Assembly (NCBI GenBank): GCA_015680685.1
Contig: MNCI01037805.1
Coordinates: 602,159 to 666,158, forward strand
Direction of reading: 5' to 3'
Length of the DNA stretch: 64,000 bases
Source of the DNA: Gnetum montanum
Taxonomy: Eukaryota > Streptophyta > Gnetopsida > Gnetales > Gnetaceae
In this document: piece after piece, positions 23,550 to 34,293 of the stretch
Layout: each line of letters starts with the position of its first letter
How positions within the stretch are numbered: position 1 is the first letter of the stretch
Translations under genes and position numbers: made by a program
The notes under the pieces: generated by a model
Seen by the model: only the letters and a program-made list of their open reading frames with translations
The model's database searches: none
Told to the model about the DNA's origin: nothing

Positions 23550-25760
23550 TGTTACACCCCACCCAGAGCTAGTAGGTATGGTTATATGCTTATGATTTAG
23601 ACATTACATGTAGAGTCCCATGGGTTTTCGAGGACAAGTTAATGTATTTTATATGTTATGAGACTTCATTTTTTTTGTTATGATTATGATGTCTTTACAT
23701 GCTTAACTAACGTGATTATGTATACTAGCCCTATGTGATGTGGTAGACAAGTGATGTTGCTGGCAGGGATGTTGGATTGGGGTACAAGAGCACCTATCTA
23801 GTATGTTTTTATGTTTTATATGTGATTTTGGTATATAGGCATTTGTATTATAGCAATATGTTGCGTGATGTTTAGGTGTGGTTTTGGCATGTGAATGTGT
23901 AGTGCGTCTGATAAGGATCTTGTAAGTTCAAACCAATTTTGATTTGGAGTCCCGATGTGTTTATTATGCAAGTTTAAAGTTGACAATATTAATGGTGGAG
24001 GAGAAAAAAATATATTCACTTATGAAAATGACATTTTTTAAAAAAATGCAATAAAATAATGTTTGATGAAAAAAAATAAACAAAGTAAACTCACGTTACA
24101 TGAGTAAAGTGCACCATCATTTTTACCTTTTCTTTTACTTACACATAAAGTAAAAGTAAGGTTTTTTTTTATATGTTGCTTACCACCATTTTTTTCCTTC
24201 TTTTTCATGTAGCCACCACCCAAAAGCATAAAGCAACATGGCCTAAACCTTGTTTTTTTTTTCTTCTTACTTTAATACAATAGACCACCATCCTTCTCCA
24301 CCGCCACGCTCAGGTTTTATTTTGTTTTTGTCTATTTCAGAAATAGAAACTCACAAGAGTCCATTTTTTATACCACTTATCGTTCCTCTCTTCTTTTTCT
24401 AGATTCTAAGCCTTGTAGACACTTTTTGCTTACTTTGAACTTGGATTTTTGTTCACTTTGAACTTAGATTTGGGATTGCTGCAATCATATCTACGTGGGT
24501 GTAGATCTTGTTCTTTCTTCCTCAACAATTTTAATTGGTGGGTTTTCTTTACCTTTCCTCTATATTTTTGTGTTGGATTAGTGTATATGATTATGTGATG
24601 TGGGCACATAGGGTGGATAGCTCAAGGATTGAATTTAGACATTTTATTGTCTCTTTTCCCAAAATTGTCTGATTTTGGTTACAGATTGTGGATTAATGTA
24701 TATGCAATGTATGGGATGATATGGACTTATAGAATCTGACATGTGATGATGTTGATGAGACTCGTATGATTAAAATATGTTATTTGTGGGGCCTATTAGG
24801 GTGCAAGCGATTTTGGGCATTCCAAATATTATTTAAATATTATTTCATTAATCAAACTTTGAATATGCATAACTTTGCTTCCAAGAGTCCAATTTAGGTA
24901 AAATTAGTGTCGTTGGGATTGTTTTGGAAAGTACTTTATAATCGTGGAATTAGTTTTCTCTTTAGGTAGGCCTCATTTTGAAGGTTATTATAATGGTCAT
25001 TTGTGTAGAAATATGTATCTTTTGAGAAATATGGTATTGTTTTGTCATCTCGAGGTCTTTATGTGATTCTATTGCATCATGGTATTGTTTTCATGGAATG
25101 TCTGTAACTGTTAGGGGTGGATCTATGTAGTTATGTTTGTTTGTATGTGTGTTGTACTTATGACATGTGTTGGCTTAAGCTAGCCAAACTATGTATATGT
25201 TTTCGCGATGACATTTGGGACGATCGTTGGCGGGTGGTGCTAGCATGAGAGTGTGGACCGATTGGTGATGAAGCACCCTAAAGGTAGTATGGATTGACCC
25301 ACACTATGATGCATCAGTCAAGCTCCTATCTCAGGCCTCATCCTGAGAGTGGGAGAGCGTAGGTGTGTTCATCCCTACGGCTAGTCCATGGCATAGGTGT
25401 GTTCATCCCTATCGCTAGTCCTCCAGAAGGTTAGTGGTTGCGGGTCACAGATTGATGGACCCTAGCACTAGTTGGATAAATAAAAGACTAATAAAAGACC
25501 TACAGACAATGGCTATTATGAGTACTCATGGCAACGTTTCACATGCTACACTAAGCACAGATATGCTAGCAACCACGTGAGCTATGTATGTGATGGTATT
25601 GGTTTGTGAGTCATATCATTGAGAATACGTGTCCTGTGGGGATTATGATTGTGTGAATCATGGACTATTTATGGATGTGATGACATGAGCATAATAGATG
25701 ATGTCAGACCGTAGCTTTGTCTATGATTTTGTGCTTGTATGATAGTATGTTAACTTTATG

Positions 25761-25765
25761 GGTGA
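25761..25765 (+). repeat. Target-site duplication GGTGA, left
   Basis: Matches GGTGA at 31273-31277. Confidence 0.85.
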
Positions 25766-26405
25766 CGATGAAGTGTCATTTAGTCGATACGTCAACGGGG
25801 CCGCGTATACGCGGCCACGTTGACGAGGCCCCGTTTACGTAGCCACCTATCCCAGCCTATAAATAAGAGGGCCCTCCGCCTCATTTAGCAATCTTTTTGT
25901 CATTTGTAACTAAACTCTTTCAATTTGTTTCCGTAGGAGTTAGATTATTTTCCCAGTGCATGCCCGNAGATGCGGAATGAGTACGACTTAATCACGAGCA
26001 TTTAAGTGTGACTACTTGGTAACCCAGCAGCGTACCTAGGATCTACGCTTGGTAATCCCAGTAGTAGTCATGCACGAGGTCCAAGATGTGTATGGATGAT
26101 TAAGGAACGGATGCTCATCGCACTTAGGTTAGCTTAGACTTCATTTCCTATTACTCATTAGTTTAATCAATATTATTCTCCATTGTCTCTAGGAGTAGCA
26201 GTAGTTTAGGATCACATCATACGCCTCACTCTAGACTAAACCATACATGACAAAGCAAATACTAGTCTAGGTGGAAAGATAGTGAACTGCGATCAACATG
26301 TAACTATCTAGATACCACAACTAACCTATCCACGGAGTTCGATCGGATCGTGCGTGAATACTCATATTCGTATGGTTGGGCATAGGGGTACCTAGTTGCT
26401 CATCA
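25766..26405 (+). repeat. 5' LTR of element 3
   Basis: Starts CGATGAAGTG (first T mutated to C relative to the 3' copy) and ends CTCATCA. TATAAATA at 25858-25865. It lacks about 205 bp present in the 3' LTR (30632-30836), precisely where an N stands at 25967. Confidence 0.88.
25790..25825. promoter_or_regulatory. 36-bp near-perfect palindrome in U3
   Basis: Two 18-bp arms with one mismatch; the core GGCCGCGTATACGCGGCC is a perfect palindrome. It lies about 35 bp upstream of the TATA box. The 3' LTR has the counterpart at 30455-30490. A regulatory role is inferred only. Confidence 0.7.
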
Positions 26406-26424
26406 TTGGTGTCGTTGTCGAGAA
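26406..26424 (+). promoter_or_regulatory. Primer binding site, Asp-tRNA type
   Basis: TTGGTGTCGTTGTCGAGAA directly follows the 5' LTR and is close to the Athila/Tat consensus TGGCGCCGTTGCCGGGGA. It is the least decayed of the plus-strand copies. Confidence 0.75.
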
Positions 26425-26550
26425 TGGTGCTAGTTATCTAGATTAGTTATATCATACAAGGTCATTGTATAGAACTTAATGATATATATCTTAGGAAGAA
26501 GAAATAATTATAAAAAATTCACATATAAATTCACACACAATTTCGCAATC

Positions 26551-26778
26551 ATGCCTCTCCTACAATACTATAATAATGCCACATCTAGTGAGGCAGTTCA
26601 TTGGAGAACCAACGAACATTATGACAATGACGATTGGAGTACGCAACTCGAGGTGGGGGTTTCTTATAAACATAAACAAATACAACATCGTCCCAATGCA
26701 CGAAAGCATAACTTACCCGATGATGATGAACCCCTACTAGCCACTACAAGCTTAACAAAAATACAAGAGGCTGTTTGA
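26551..26778 (+). pseudogene. Gag N-terminal segment, element 3
   Basis: ATG at 26551 follows the leader; the frame (MPLLQYYNNATSSEA...) runs to a stop at 26776, 15 codons before the capsid-like part resumes (PMLDLNNFPKFSGGYDLDPK). The longer open frame starts at 26479. The N-terminal sequence is not alignable by eye with element 1. Confidence 0.5.
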
Positions 26779-26809
26779 ATAGCCCGCAGGCATCGTAAGG
26801 AAAGTTGTC

Positions 26810-27684
26810 TACCCATGCTTGATTTAAACAACTTTCCCAAGTTTTCAGGAGGCTATGATTTAGATCCGAAATAACATTTACAAGTCTTCTGTGATGCCTG
26901 TACATGGAACAACATTGATAATGGGTGGCAAAAACTTAAGCTCTTTCCTCTGACACTCTTTGGCCAAGCAAAAGTATGGTATAGGTCATTAAAACCGAAA
27001 TCAATTCGACGTTGGCCAACAATGGTATAACTTTTCAATGAAAGATATCAAACCTATCCGAGAGTGTCAACCTTGAGGAGACAAATCCAAGAATGGAAAC
27101 AAGCGTAACATGAACCCTTGGACATGGCCTTCGAAAAATATTATGCACTGTTAAACAACTGCCTAGGCCATGGGTTCTCCGAGGAAAGGCTAATGTACCA
27201 TATCATTGATGAGCTCCGTAATGAAACGAGGGAGACCCTAGGGATGTACACCCAAGGTCAACTATATGAGCTACGAACCCATCAACTCCAAGAGCTTATT
27301 AAGCAGATAGCAAAAGAAGAAGGAGAAATAGCCAAATGGGAGAATGTTAAAAGTTCTCAACAGGACCAAAATCTTAACTTAACAAGGGTCCATGATCATG
27401 AAGAGGAGAAATCAACTCACTTCAAGGAGTTGGAATCATCTTTGCGAATCCTGCAATCACTAGATGAAATTGAGGCAAAGATCAATAAGATGACGGACTG
27501 GGTACATGAAATATGTGGAGAATATGCCAACATTATTAGAGGAAAAACTATGCCAAATCAAGAATCAGGTCATGACACCATGCGACAATCAGAAAGAAGG
27601 GTTGAAGAGAATAAGGATAAGAACTCAACTGCCAATCATACGTATCAATGTAATATTTGCTTGTACGATCAGCCCAAAGTTTAA
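26810..27684 (+). pseudogene. Gag capsid-like domain, element 3
   Basis: Reads NNFPKFSGGYDLDPK.HLQVF, then FGQAKVWYRSLKPKSIRRWP, LFNERYQTYPRVSTLRRQIQ, LNNCLGHGFSEERLMYHIID and LIKQIAKEEGEIAKWENVKS. The last 188 codons (27118-27684) are open; earlier parts have three stops. The C-terminal part is charged and probably coiled (LESSLRILQSLDEIEAKINK). A possible vestigial zinc-knuckle piece (RCGRQKGHHSSE) lies at about 28055-28090. Confidence 0.8.
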
Positions 27685-28476
27685 TGTCCAATCTTGTCAC
27701 ATTTACATGAGCATTGGGGAGGAATGTTACATCTAGAGTTCGTACAAAAATACTGTGTCCAACCACAGTGGAAAAAACCTTAGTCATGGGGAAGGCCACC
27801 GCCAACTGGACCATACCCTTTATATGTCCTAGCGCCAAATGCTTATTATGTTCAACACCCTATTTCTCCAACAAGATCACCACCTCATGTGCCTTACACT
27901 TCTCCTCAACCTCAATGTTTTCATACTTCACCCCCTTCTACATCACCGCCCACTATGCCAGAAGATTTTGCACCACAGCACCAACCTGCAAACGTTACTT
28001 GTGCTGCTACTGTCAACAGCAGTGGAGGTCCTTCACAACATTGAAGACATCCCTTTTTTAGATGTGGTCGTCAAAAGGGACATCATAGTTCAGAAACCAT
28101 TGCATCCACCAACTCAGCACAAATCCAACACTGTGGTGCATCTTCCTCTTTGAACCTTACGCCTCATGTTACCTTATCAAGGCCACCACTCAATACTCCA
28201 ACAACCATGGGGCCCAATGAATATTGCCACATGGGGAGACATGTTGATCCTTGCATACCATCTTATGGTCACAAGTACTATAGTGGGTCAACTCCTTATA
28301 AATTAACCATATCTTATAACTTGTCCCACTATGTCAACTCTAATCAAGTGTATGAACCCCAATGGGGTAAGTATGACCAGGTTCCAATATTTCCAACATG
28401 CAAGGATCCCCACCTTCCATTTATTAATTCTAGCCATGCTCAACCATTTAATTATGGGGGGTATCCTCCATTCTAA
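27685..28476 (+). pseudogene. Pro/Ser/Tyr-rich gag C-terminal region, element 3
   Basis: After stops, a Pro-rich frame continues (SPTRSPPHVPYTSPQPQCFH, then SPPSTSPPTMPEDFAPQHQP) and ends as an open 108-codon frame at 28150-28476. It corresponds to the linker at 8640-9290 in element 1, after which protease should follow. Here coding simply ends. Confidence 0.6.
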
Positions 28477-28479
28477 CAA

Positions 28480-30430
28480 CATAGAATTAATAAATATTTT
28501 TCTATTTCTTTAATTTTTCAACTTTTTGTTTTCCAGTTTTCACCTTTTAATTTATTATTTTATCTTTTTGTCTTTTTATCTTTTTATGAGTAATCTCATC
28601 CACGAATAAAACACTCATGTGACTCGTTGGTTGAGGTGTTGTTTATGTTATCGAGTCTCAAGTGGTCAATTATTTGGACAGTGAGCCCATTACACCCACT
28701 CATCCATTCTACAAATAAGAGGTTCTGTTCGGGGGTACAGTGATATTTTTGACATCATTAAAACTTAAATTAATTTTTTGTTCATTGTGCCCAGAATGAA
28801 GAAGGATGGACCAAGAGGGAATGATTAGGGTGTGACGTCAAGGGGACTTGTGGATTCTCTTTGGTGACGTCTATGGGAGTTATCATGCAACGTGGTTGTA
28901 GTAAGATCCTTGTAGATCTAATGAAAAATGGGAGTAAGAGTAATCAAAAGGGCACTCAAAAATCAAATACTGTTCTAGGGGGTCCCACTGGAAAGACATG
29001 CAACCATGCCTGAAAGTTGGTGATTTCTCTGGATTTAGTGAAGTGAAAAAAGAAAAAAAAAAGAGAAGAAAGAGAAAAAGAAAGGACAAAGTGCCACAAA
29101 ACAAAAATCACTCCTCCCTTGAAAAAAACGCCAAGTGATCGTACGCCTTGTTATTATGGTACTCTCATAGTTGTTCATCATGGGATGAAACAATGCGATG
29201 TCACTACTCAGAAAGATGGACTTGGTCCTGATCTTGGAATGACGAGTTAAATGACATGTTAATCATGCTTTACACTCAAGGTTCATTGTGCCCTGAGTCA
29301 GTACCTCATGTCCCAATCTCTGCAATCCTTTCTCCAATTCATTCCATCTCGCTGTTCATGTATTTGTGACTCTTGTCTTGTATAGCATTGAATTCCTACC
29401 TCATCATCAGTGGTATCAACATGTGTGTGTTTTGTTGCATTGGTATAGATTACATTTAACCTTTCTAATGCCTACGGGCATCTTAAGGTGTGGTTACGCA
29501 AGGGCATATAGGTTGGAACCTGCTTTGGGGAGGACCCACTTGCGTGACTTTTGTAATTTGTACTTGTTGCACACCACCACATCATCTTATACCCTTCGAG
29601 TATTTCATTGCCAAATTTATTCTTTCCTTTATCATCATTTTATCAAACGTTCCTCAAAACCAGGTCTGACATTAAACTTTTAGGGCAACTTCCTTGAAAA
29701 ATTTCTAACTCTAAAATCACACTAAGTAAAGAATGCAACATTTATTACATGGCAATGAGTAAGGTATGAAATCATTGAAATTTTTTTAATAACCTTACTA
29801 ACAATTGATCTTTGTGTGATTATAGATGGCCCCTAAAAGAAGACAACAAGGAGGACCTTCTCAAGGTGCAACCGAACAACCTGGGGGAGGCATAGGCCAA
29901 GGACCTCGTGCAGAAGATGCAAAGCAGAAGGAAATCATTCAGCATCCATCATAAAACTCCTACTACTGCATAATGTATCCAAGCAAAGGGAGGAGAGGTC
30001 AGGGCCCGAGCCTATGAAGAGGAACGACGGCTATTTGCAGCATGGCATGTCAAGGCCAATCAAGTGTTCCTGCAGCTACTGTGTCCATGAAAAGTGCCAA
30101 CTCCATCAACATTGGAACATCATCATGGATGGCTCATAATCCTCAAATAGAAGAGGAGAAACGTCAAGTGCTTCTTCAATGGTATCAATCTCAGAAGCCT
30201 AATGCACAGGATAAAGGAAAGGCACCCATGGAGGAGTCACCACCACCAGGAATCCCATGAGTTCCGCAAGTTTTGTCTTTTGTATCTGTGTCCAAATTTT
30301 GTTTAATTCTCCACTGCAGCATAAATAAATTTCTAGTTAGTCAATAATCCCATACATATCTACTGTGTATTCAATTGAGCTTGTTCCTCACTTTGACTCG
30401 AGGACGATTTTTTACTCAGTCATGGGGGTA
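28480..30430 (+). other. 3' non-coding region of element 3 with small ORF
   Basis: T-rich start, then the CTTTGGGGAGGACCCACTTGCG block (29523-29544) shared with elements 1 and 2. A start at 29826 opens MAPKRRQQGGPSQGATEQPG..., which stops after about 43 codons. A later open frame, 30042-30260, includes IEEEKRQVLLQWYQSQKP. Element 0 has a comparable remnant at 1600-1790. Whether this ever was a real protein is unknown. Confidence 0.55.
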
Positions 30431-31272
30431 TGATGAAGTGTCATTCAGTCGATGTGTCGACGGGGCCGCGTATACGCGACCGCGTCGACGGGGCCCCATT
30501 TACGTGGCCACCTATCCCAGCCTATAAATAAGAGGATCCTCCGCCTCATTTAGGAATCTTTTTGTCATTTGTAGCTAGACTCTTTCAGTTTGTTTCCGTA
30601 GGAGTTAGATTATTTTCCCATTGCATGCCCGCAGTGTGATGCTTTTAATTGTATAGAACCTTTATTCGAGTGTGACGTACTTGGATGCGCATATGACCAG
30701 AAATAAAGATCGACATTACTTCATCATTGCAGCATTCACTTAGTTTAATTGTTTAATTTAATTGTTAATTGTTTTTGTTATTTATTACTTTCTTAGTTAA
30801 TATTTATTTATCATCATTTACTATTCCTATTGTTAAATGTGGAATGAGTACGACTTAATCACGAGCATTTAAGTGTGACTACTTGGTAACCCAGTAGCGT
30901 ACCTAGGATCTACGCTTGGTAATCCCAGTAGTAGTCGTGCACGAGGTCCAAGATGTGTACGGATGATTAAGGAACGGATGCTCATCGCACTTAGGTTAGC
31001 TTAGACTTCATTTCCTATTACTCATTAGTTTAATCAATATTATTCTCCATTGTCTCTAGGAGTAGCAGTAGTTTAGGATCACATCATACGCCTCACTCTG
31101 GACTAAACCATACGTGACAAAGCAAATACTAGTCCAGGTGGGAAGACAGTGAACTGCGATCAACATGTAACTATCTAGATACCACAACTAGCCTATCCAC
31201 AGAGTTCGACCGGATCGTGCGTGAACTCTCGTATTCGTATGGTTGGGCGTAGGGGTACCTAGCTGCTCATCA
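30431..31272 (+). repeat. 3' LTR of element 3
   Basis: 842 bp, TGATGAAGTG...CTCATCA; TATAAATA at 30523-30530. It has the full-length R/U5 part, including TAGAACCTTTATTCGAGTG and AGAAATAAAGATCG blocks shared with element 2. Confidence 0.9.
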
Positions 31273-31277
31273 GGTGA
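31273..31277 (+). repeat. Target-site duplication GGTGA, right
   Basis: Matches 25761-25765. Confidence 0.85.
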
Positions 31278-31595
31278 TATGGTGTGTGTTGTTTTGAGCA
31301 TGCATGAGACTAACAGTGTTGCAGGTTGCCTTGTACCCCACTCCTCTCCTCTAATGCAGCACTTGTCAACCATCTAGCAGGGGAAGTGTAAAGGCTTTCC
31401 ACTCAGCAGTGTACTGACTTTATTTCATTACAGGTGAAAGGTGTAGGAACCTAGACGAGCACAAAGAGAGAGAGTAGAGGAGGGGACATCCTTCAATGCT
31501 TGGCTATTATATATTTTTATGTACAGTAGTGTGGACTAGATATCCTTGTATGAAACTCTCTGTATTGTAGTCTTCTACGATTATGAGGTTTATGT

Positions 31596-31627
<32 letters not shown>

Positions 31628-31849
31628 NGTGTTTTCGCAAAGTAGTATATAGTTTGCTTTATGGAGAGACATGCATTTTTATGACATGATATATGTGTTT
31701 CGTTTTTGCTATAGTAGGAAAGTTCTATATTGTTTGGCTTTTCTTATTAGCATGTATTCTGCACATTATTGGTTTTAGTTGTCATGCTTCTGTGCAAAGA
31801 TTACTTGATCTTGGGTATCACCTTGCCGTAGCCAGGGCAAGGTGTTACA

Positions 31850-31854
31850 CATGG
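31850..31854 (+). repeat. Target-site duplication CATGG, right
   Basis: Matches 23545-23549, directly after GGTGTTACA. Confidence 0.8.
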
Positions 31855-33505
31855 TGAACTTCTAGTAGCCATGTTAGCTTGATTTTAAATTTATCTTAAT
31901 CATATCAATGTTACTAAAGAATATTTGATTAGATCTGCAATTTATTGATGTCATATGATGATCATTTGTACTTCATGATTGAAGATAAAGTTTCTTTATA
32001 TTTTTTTCCTTTTATTATCATTCATTTAGCATTAGTTCTGCACGATTCATAACAAATTCAAAGCAAAATAGATCAAATTTCATTTGAATGAGACTTTCAA
32101 AAATTCAAAGGTTCCATGTTACTAGAGATCACTCAATAGTGATTTATAACTTTAAGCTCTGCATATCACTAAACTATTTCACATCTTTTATTAAACCAAT
32201 GATTTAAATTGGCACAATTCAACCTTATTGCTCAAAGCCAATTGTCATAGTCTCTAATGACAGCACTAGAACATGATAAAAAGTAAGGCTTGTCAATGGC
32301 CATCAATCAAATCTATATGCAATGATACCCTTATCACCAAAAGTAGACAGGAGTAATGCCTTGAGAAAACTTAAAAAAGTTTATACTTGCCACAAACATA
32401 GTCATTGTCTAAAGTTTGCCTTGTTTTGCCACTTTTGTTTTAAATCCTCAATAAAGTATGTTTTCCATTTTCTATGACCTTAAATGAACGAAGACGAAAT
32501 TGTTTTCTTTGCATTACAAAATAAGAGTAATAAAGCTTTGCTTTTGCAAATTATCTATTGTCATCCAAAGACTATCAACTTTCCTAAAATCCCAAACTAT
32601 AAGCTTTAAAATAAAAGTTCAATTAAAACTAGAACTCAATATAATAAAGGTTTTATAAGAAACGAAGCTTTGAAATAGATATGAAAAGACCAAAAGCATA
32701 ATCTCTGAAAAATAATTGATTACTAGGCTAATTCTTATTACACCTAATTAACTTAATACTTCTAATGATTTAAAGAAATATGTTTTTACTTTAAAAAATA
32801 TAATCTTCTTTAGGATTGTTAGTATAATAACCATGTCTTTCTATATTGAACTAATTTAATATTTCTAATACCTTAAAAGATGATACTTCTATATTTCATA
32901 AAACTGTTTCATTTCCGTTTCTTAAATTTTTTTTATGATTTTCTATGACACAGCAATTTCACTATTTCTGTTGACTTGTAGTCATAGCCGTAGTTAAATT
33001 ACTATTAATTTTAATTTTGTTACTTTAAATCTGTTTCATATTAAACATTAATAATAAGTTTCGAATTTCACCGTGACAAATATTTGCTATGGATTCTATG
33101 ATTCACTATGATCTACAGTAATCAATCTTAAAGATGGGAGTCATGCCAGTGACTTATCACAATATAGAGTTTTATGACTGCTTAAAAGAATCACTTAATA
33201 TGTTGAGAGCTCCAGCTTTGTTTGGAGCATATGCTTGGATTAAATGTGGTTGCAACCTATGCAAATTGAGCTCACTACTACCTTCGTAGTAGCCTTCAAC
33301 GTGTGAAACATCAACAAGATAATTTAACATCTTTTCAAAGATCAGAGTACCTAACTACGGTGGATTCCATGTAGATTGAACGTTAATCATTGTAGTTTTA
33401 AATTCAACATCCTGATGGTAGTTTAGCAATAAGAGAAGACAGCCTCACCATTTTTCAGAAAAGAACCAAAGCAAACAAAAATTTTACCAAAGTTTATATA
33501 TATAG
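31855..33505. other. Intergenic downstream of the TrmO-like gene
   Basis: AT-rich, short open frames only, no recognisable domains. May hold old, unrecognisable repeats. Confidence 0.5.
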
Positions 33506-33698
33506 AACCCTTCCTTCACCAACAAAATAAAAGGATTATCACCCAGAATTGACTTAGAACCCTTTTTCACCAACAAAATAAAAGGATTATCAACAGAATT
33601 GTTTAAGAATCAATTTTTTTCACCAACAAAATAAAAGAATCATTACTCAGAGTTAATTCAGAACCCTTTCATCACCAACAAAATAAAAGGATTATCAC
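33506..33698. repeat. Minisatellite, four 51-53 bp units
   Basis: The core CACCAACAAAATAAAAG occurs four times at spacings of about 51-53 bp, with intervening CAGAATTGA/CAGAGTTAA blocks. It lies 160-360 bp beyond the stop codon of the minus-strand gene, so it may be in its 3' UTR. Confidence 0.8.
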
Positions 33699-33861
33699 TT
33701 CGAGCGTCAATGCTCATGCCACCAAGTGGGTTCCAGAAGGATGGGTGAATGCAGGAAGACCTAACGTCACTCCTAAATCCCTTTTTACACAACCAAAATG
33801 CAAAATGCATTTGATAACGAACAAATTACAAGCCAAGAACACAAATGGGACAGAAGTTTGG

Positions 33862-34293
33862 TTAATTCAGACCTTCATGCTGCAGGTTATTTGTAATATT
33901 TGACCACACAGTGTTATTGCAATGTCGTAAAAGATTACCATTGATATCAGCAGATAATGCTGCAGACTGTACCACTACATTTGAATGAGCATCAATGGTA
34001 TACGTAATGTTAATTCCCTCCAAAATCAGGTGATATTCAACAATATGTTCAGGAGATTGTGAACTCGTCACACTTCCATTTGTCTTCTCTAATGAACCAG
34101 TTTGCATTACATCAACTTCTTCGTCATTATCATCCTGTAAAATGCTATCATTTTCATTCAGGAGCGTGCTGGAATAGCCAAATGTGGATTTATGTGGTTT
34201 CTGACGTTGGCTAAACGATCGAATGTCTCTTGAAAGGACTTGCTCAATCAGAGTCTTGAACTCATTTGATGACGCATAAAGGGATTCCTTTCT
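33862..34293 (-). CDS. TRMO: TRMO exon 9 (C-terminal extension and stop)
   Basis: 432 bp = 143 codons plus TAA, acceptor tttttacag|AGAAAG. Encodes KESLYASSNEFKTLIEQVLS, a polar acidic linker (LQDDNDEEVDV), then VEYHLILEGINITYTIDA and a C-terminal ITNNLQHEGLN. A small folded domain is likely, function unknown. Confidence 0.92.
   Translation of the reverse strand, partial: RKESLYASSNEFKTLIEQVLSRDIRSFSQRQKPHKSTFGYSSTLLNENDSILQDDNDEEVDVMQTGSLEKTNGSVTSSQSPEHIVEYHLILEGINITYTIDAHSNVVVQSAALSADINGNLLRHCNNTVWSNITNNLQHEGLN

Larger units (their letters stand above)
25766..31272 (+). mobile_element. Gypsy element 3, gag-only with both LTRs (TR-GAG type)
   Basis: LTRs 25766-26405 and 30431-31272, Asp-tRNA-like primer site, one gag-like coding region, then about 1.9 kb of non-coding DNA and a GGGGGTA tract before the 3' LTR. 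Protease, RT, RNase H and integrase are all absent, so it must have moved with enzymes supplied by relatives. LTR, gag and 3' blocks match element 1's family. Flanked by GGTGA duplications. Confidence 0.9.
23550..31849. mobile_element. Solo LTR (about 2.8 kb) split by gag-only element 3
   Basis: Begins TGTTACACCCC and ends GGTGTTACA, which are near-inverted termini of TG...CA type, with CATGG on both sides. Removing element 3 (25766-31272) and one GGTGA copy leaves about 2.79 kb with no primer site or coding region, as expected of a solo LTR. Long LTRs with TGTWACACC ends are common in some gypsy lineages, but the lineage is not assigned here. A run of 31 T followed by an N lies at 31597-31628. 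Confidence 0.8.

Noticed and set aside
31597-31628. 31-base T run as a LINE poly-A tail (minus)
   Set aside because: It lies inside the solo LTR, ends in an N, and no LINE sequence adjoins it; more likely a homopolymer or sequencing slip.
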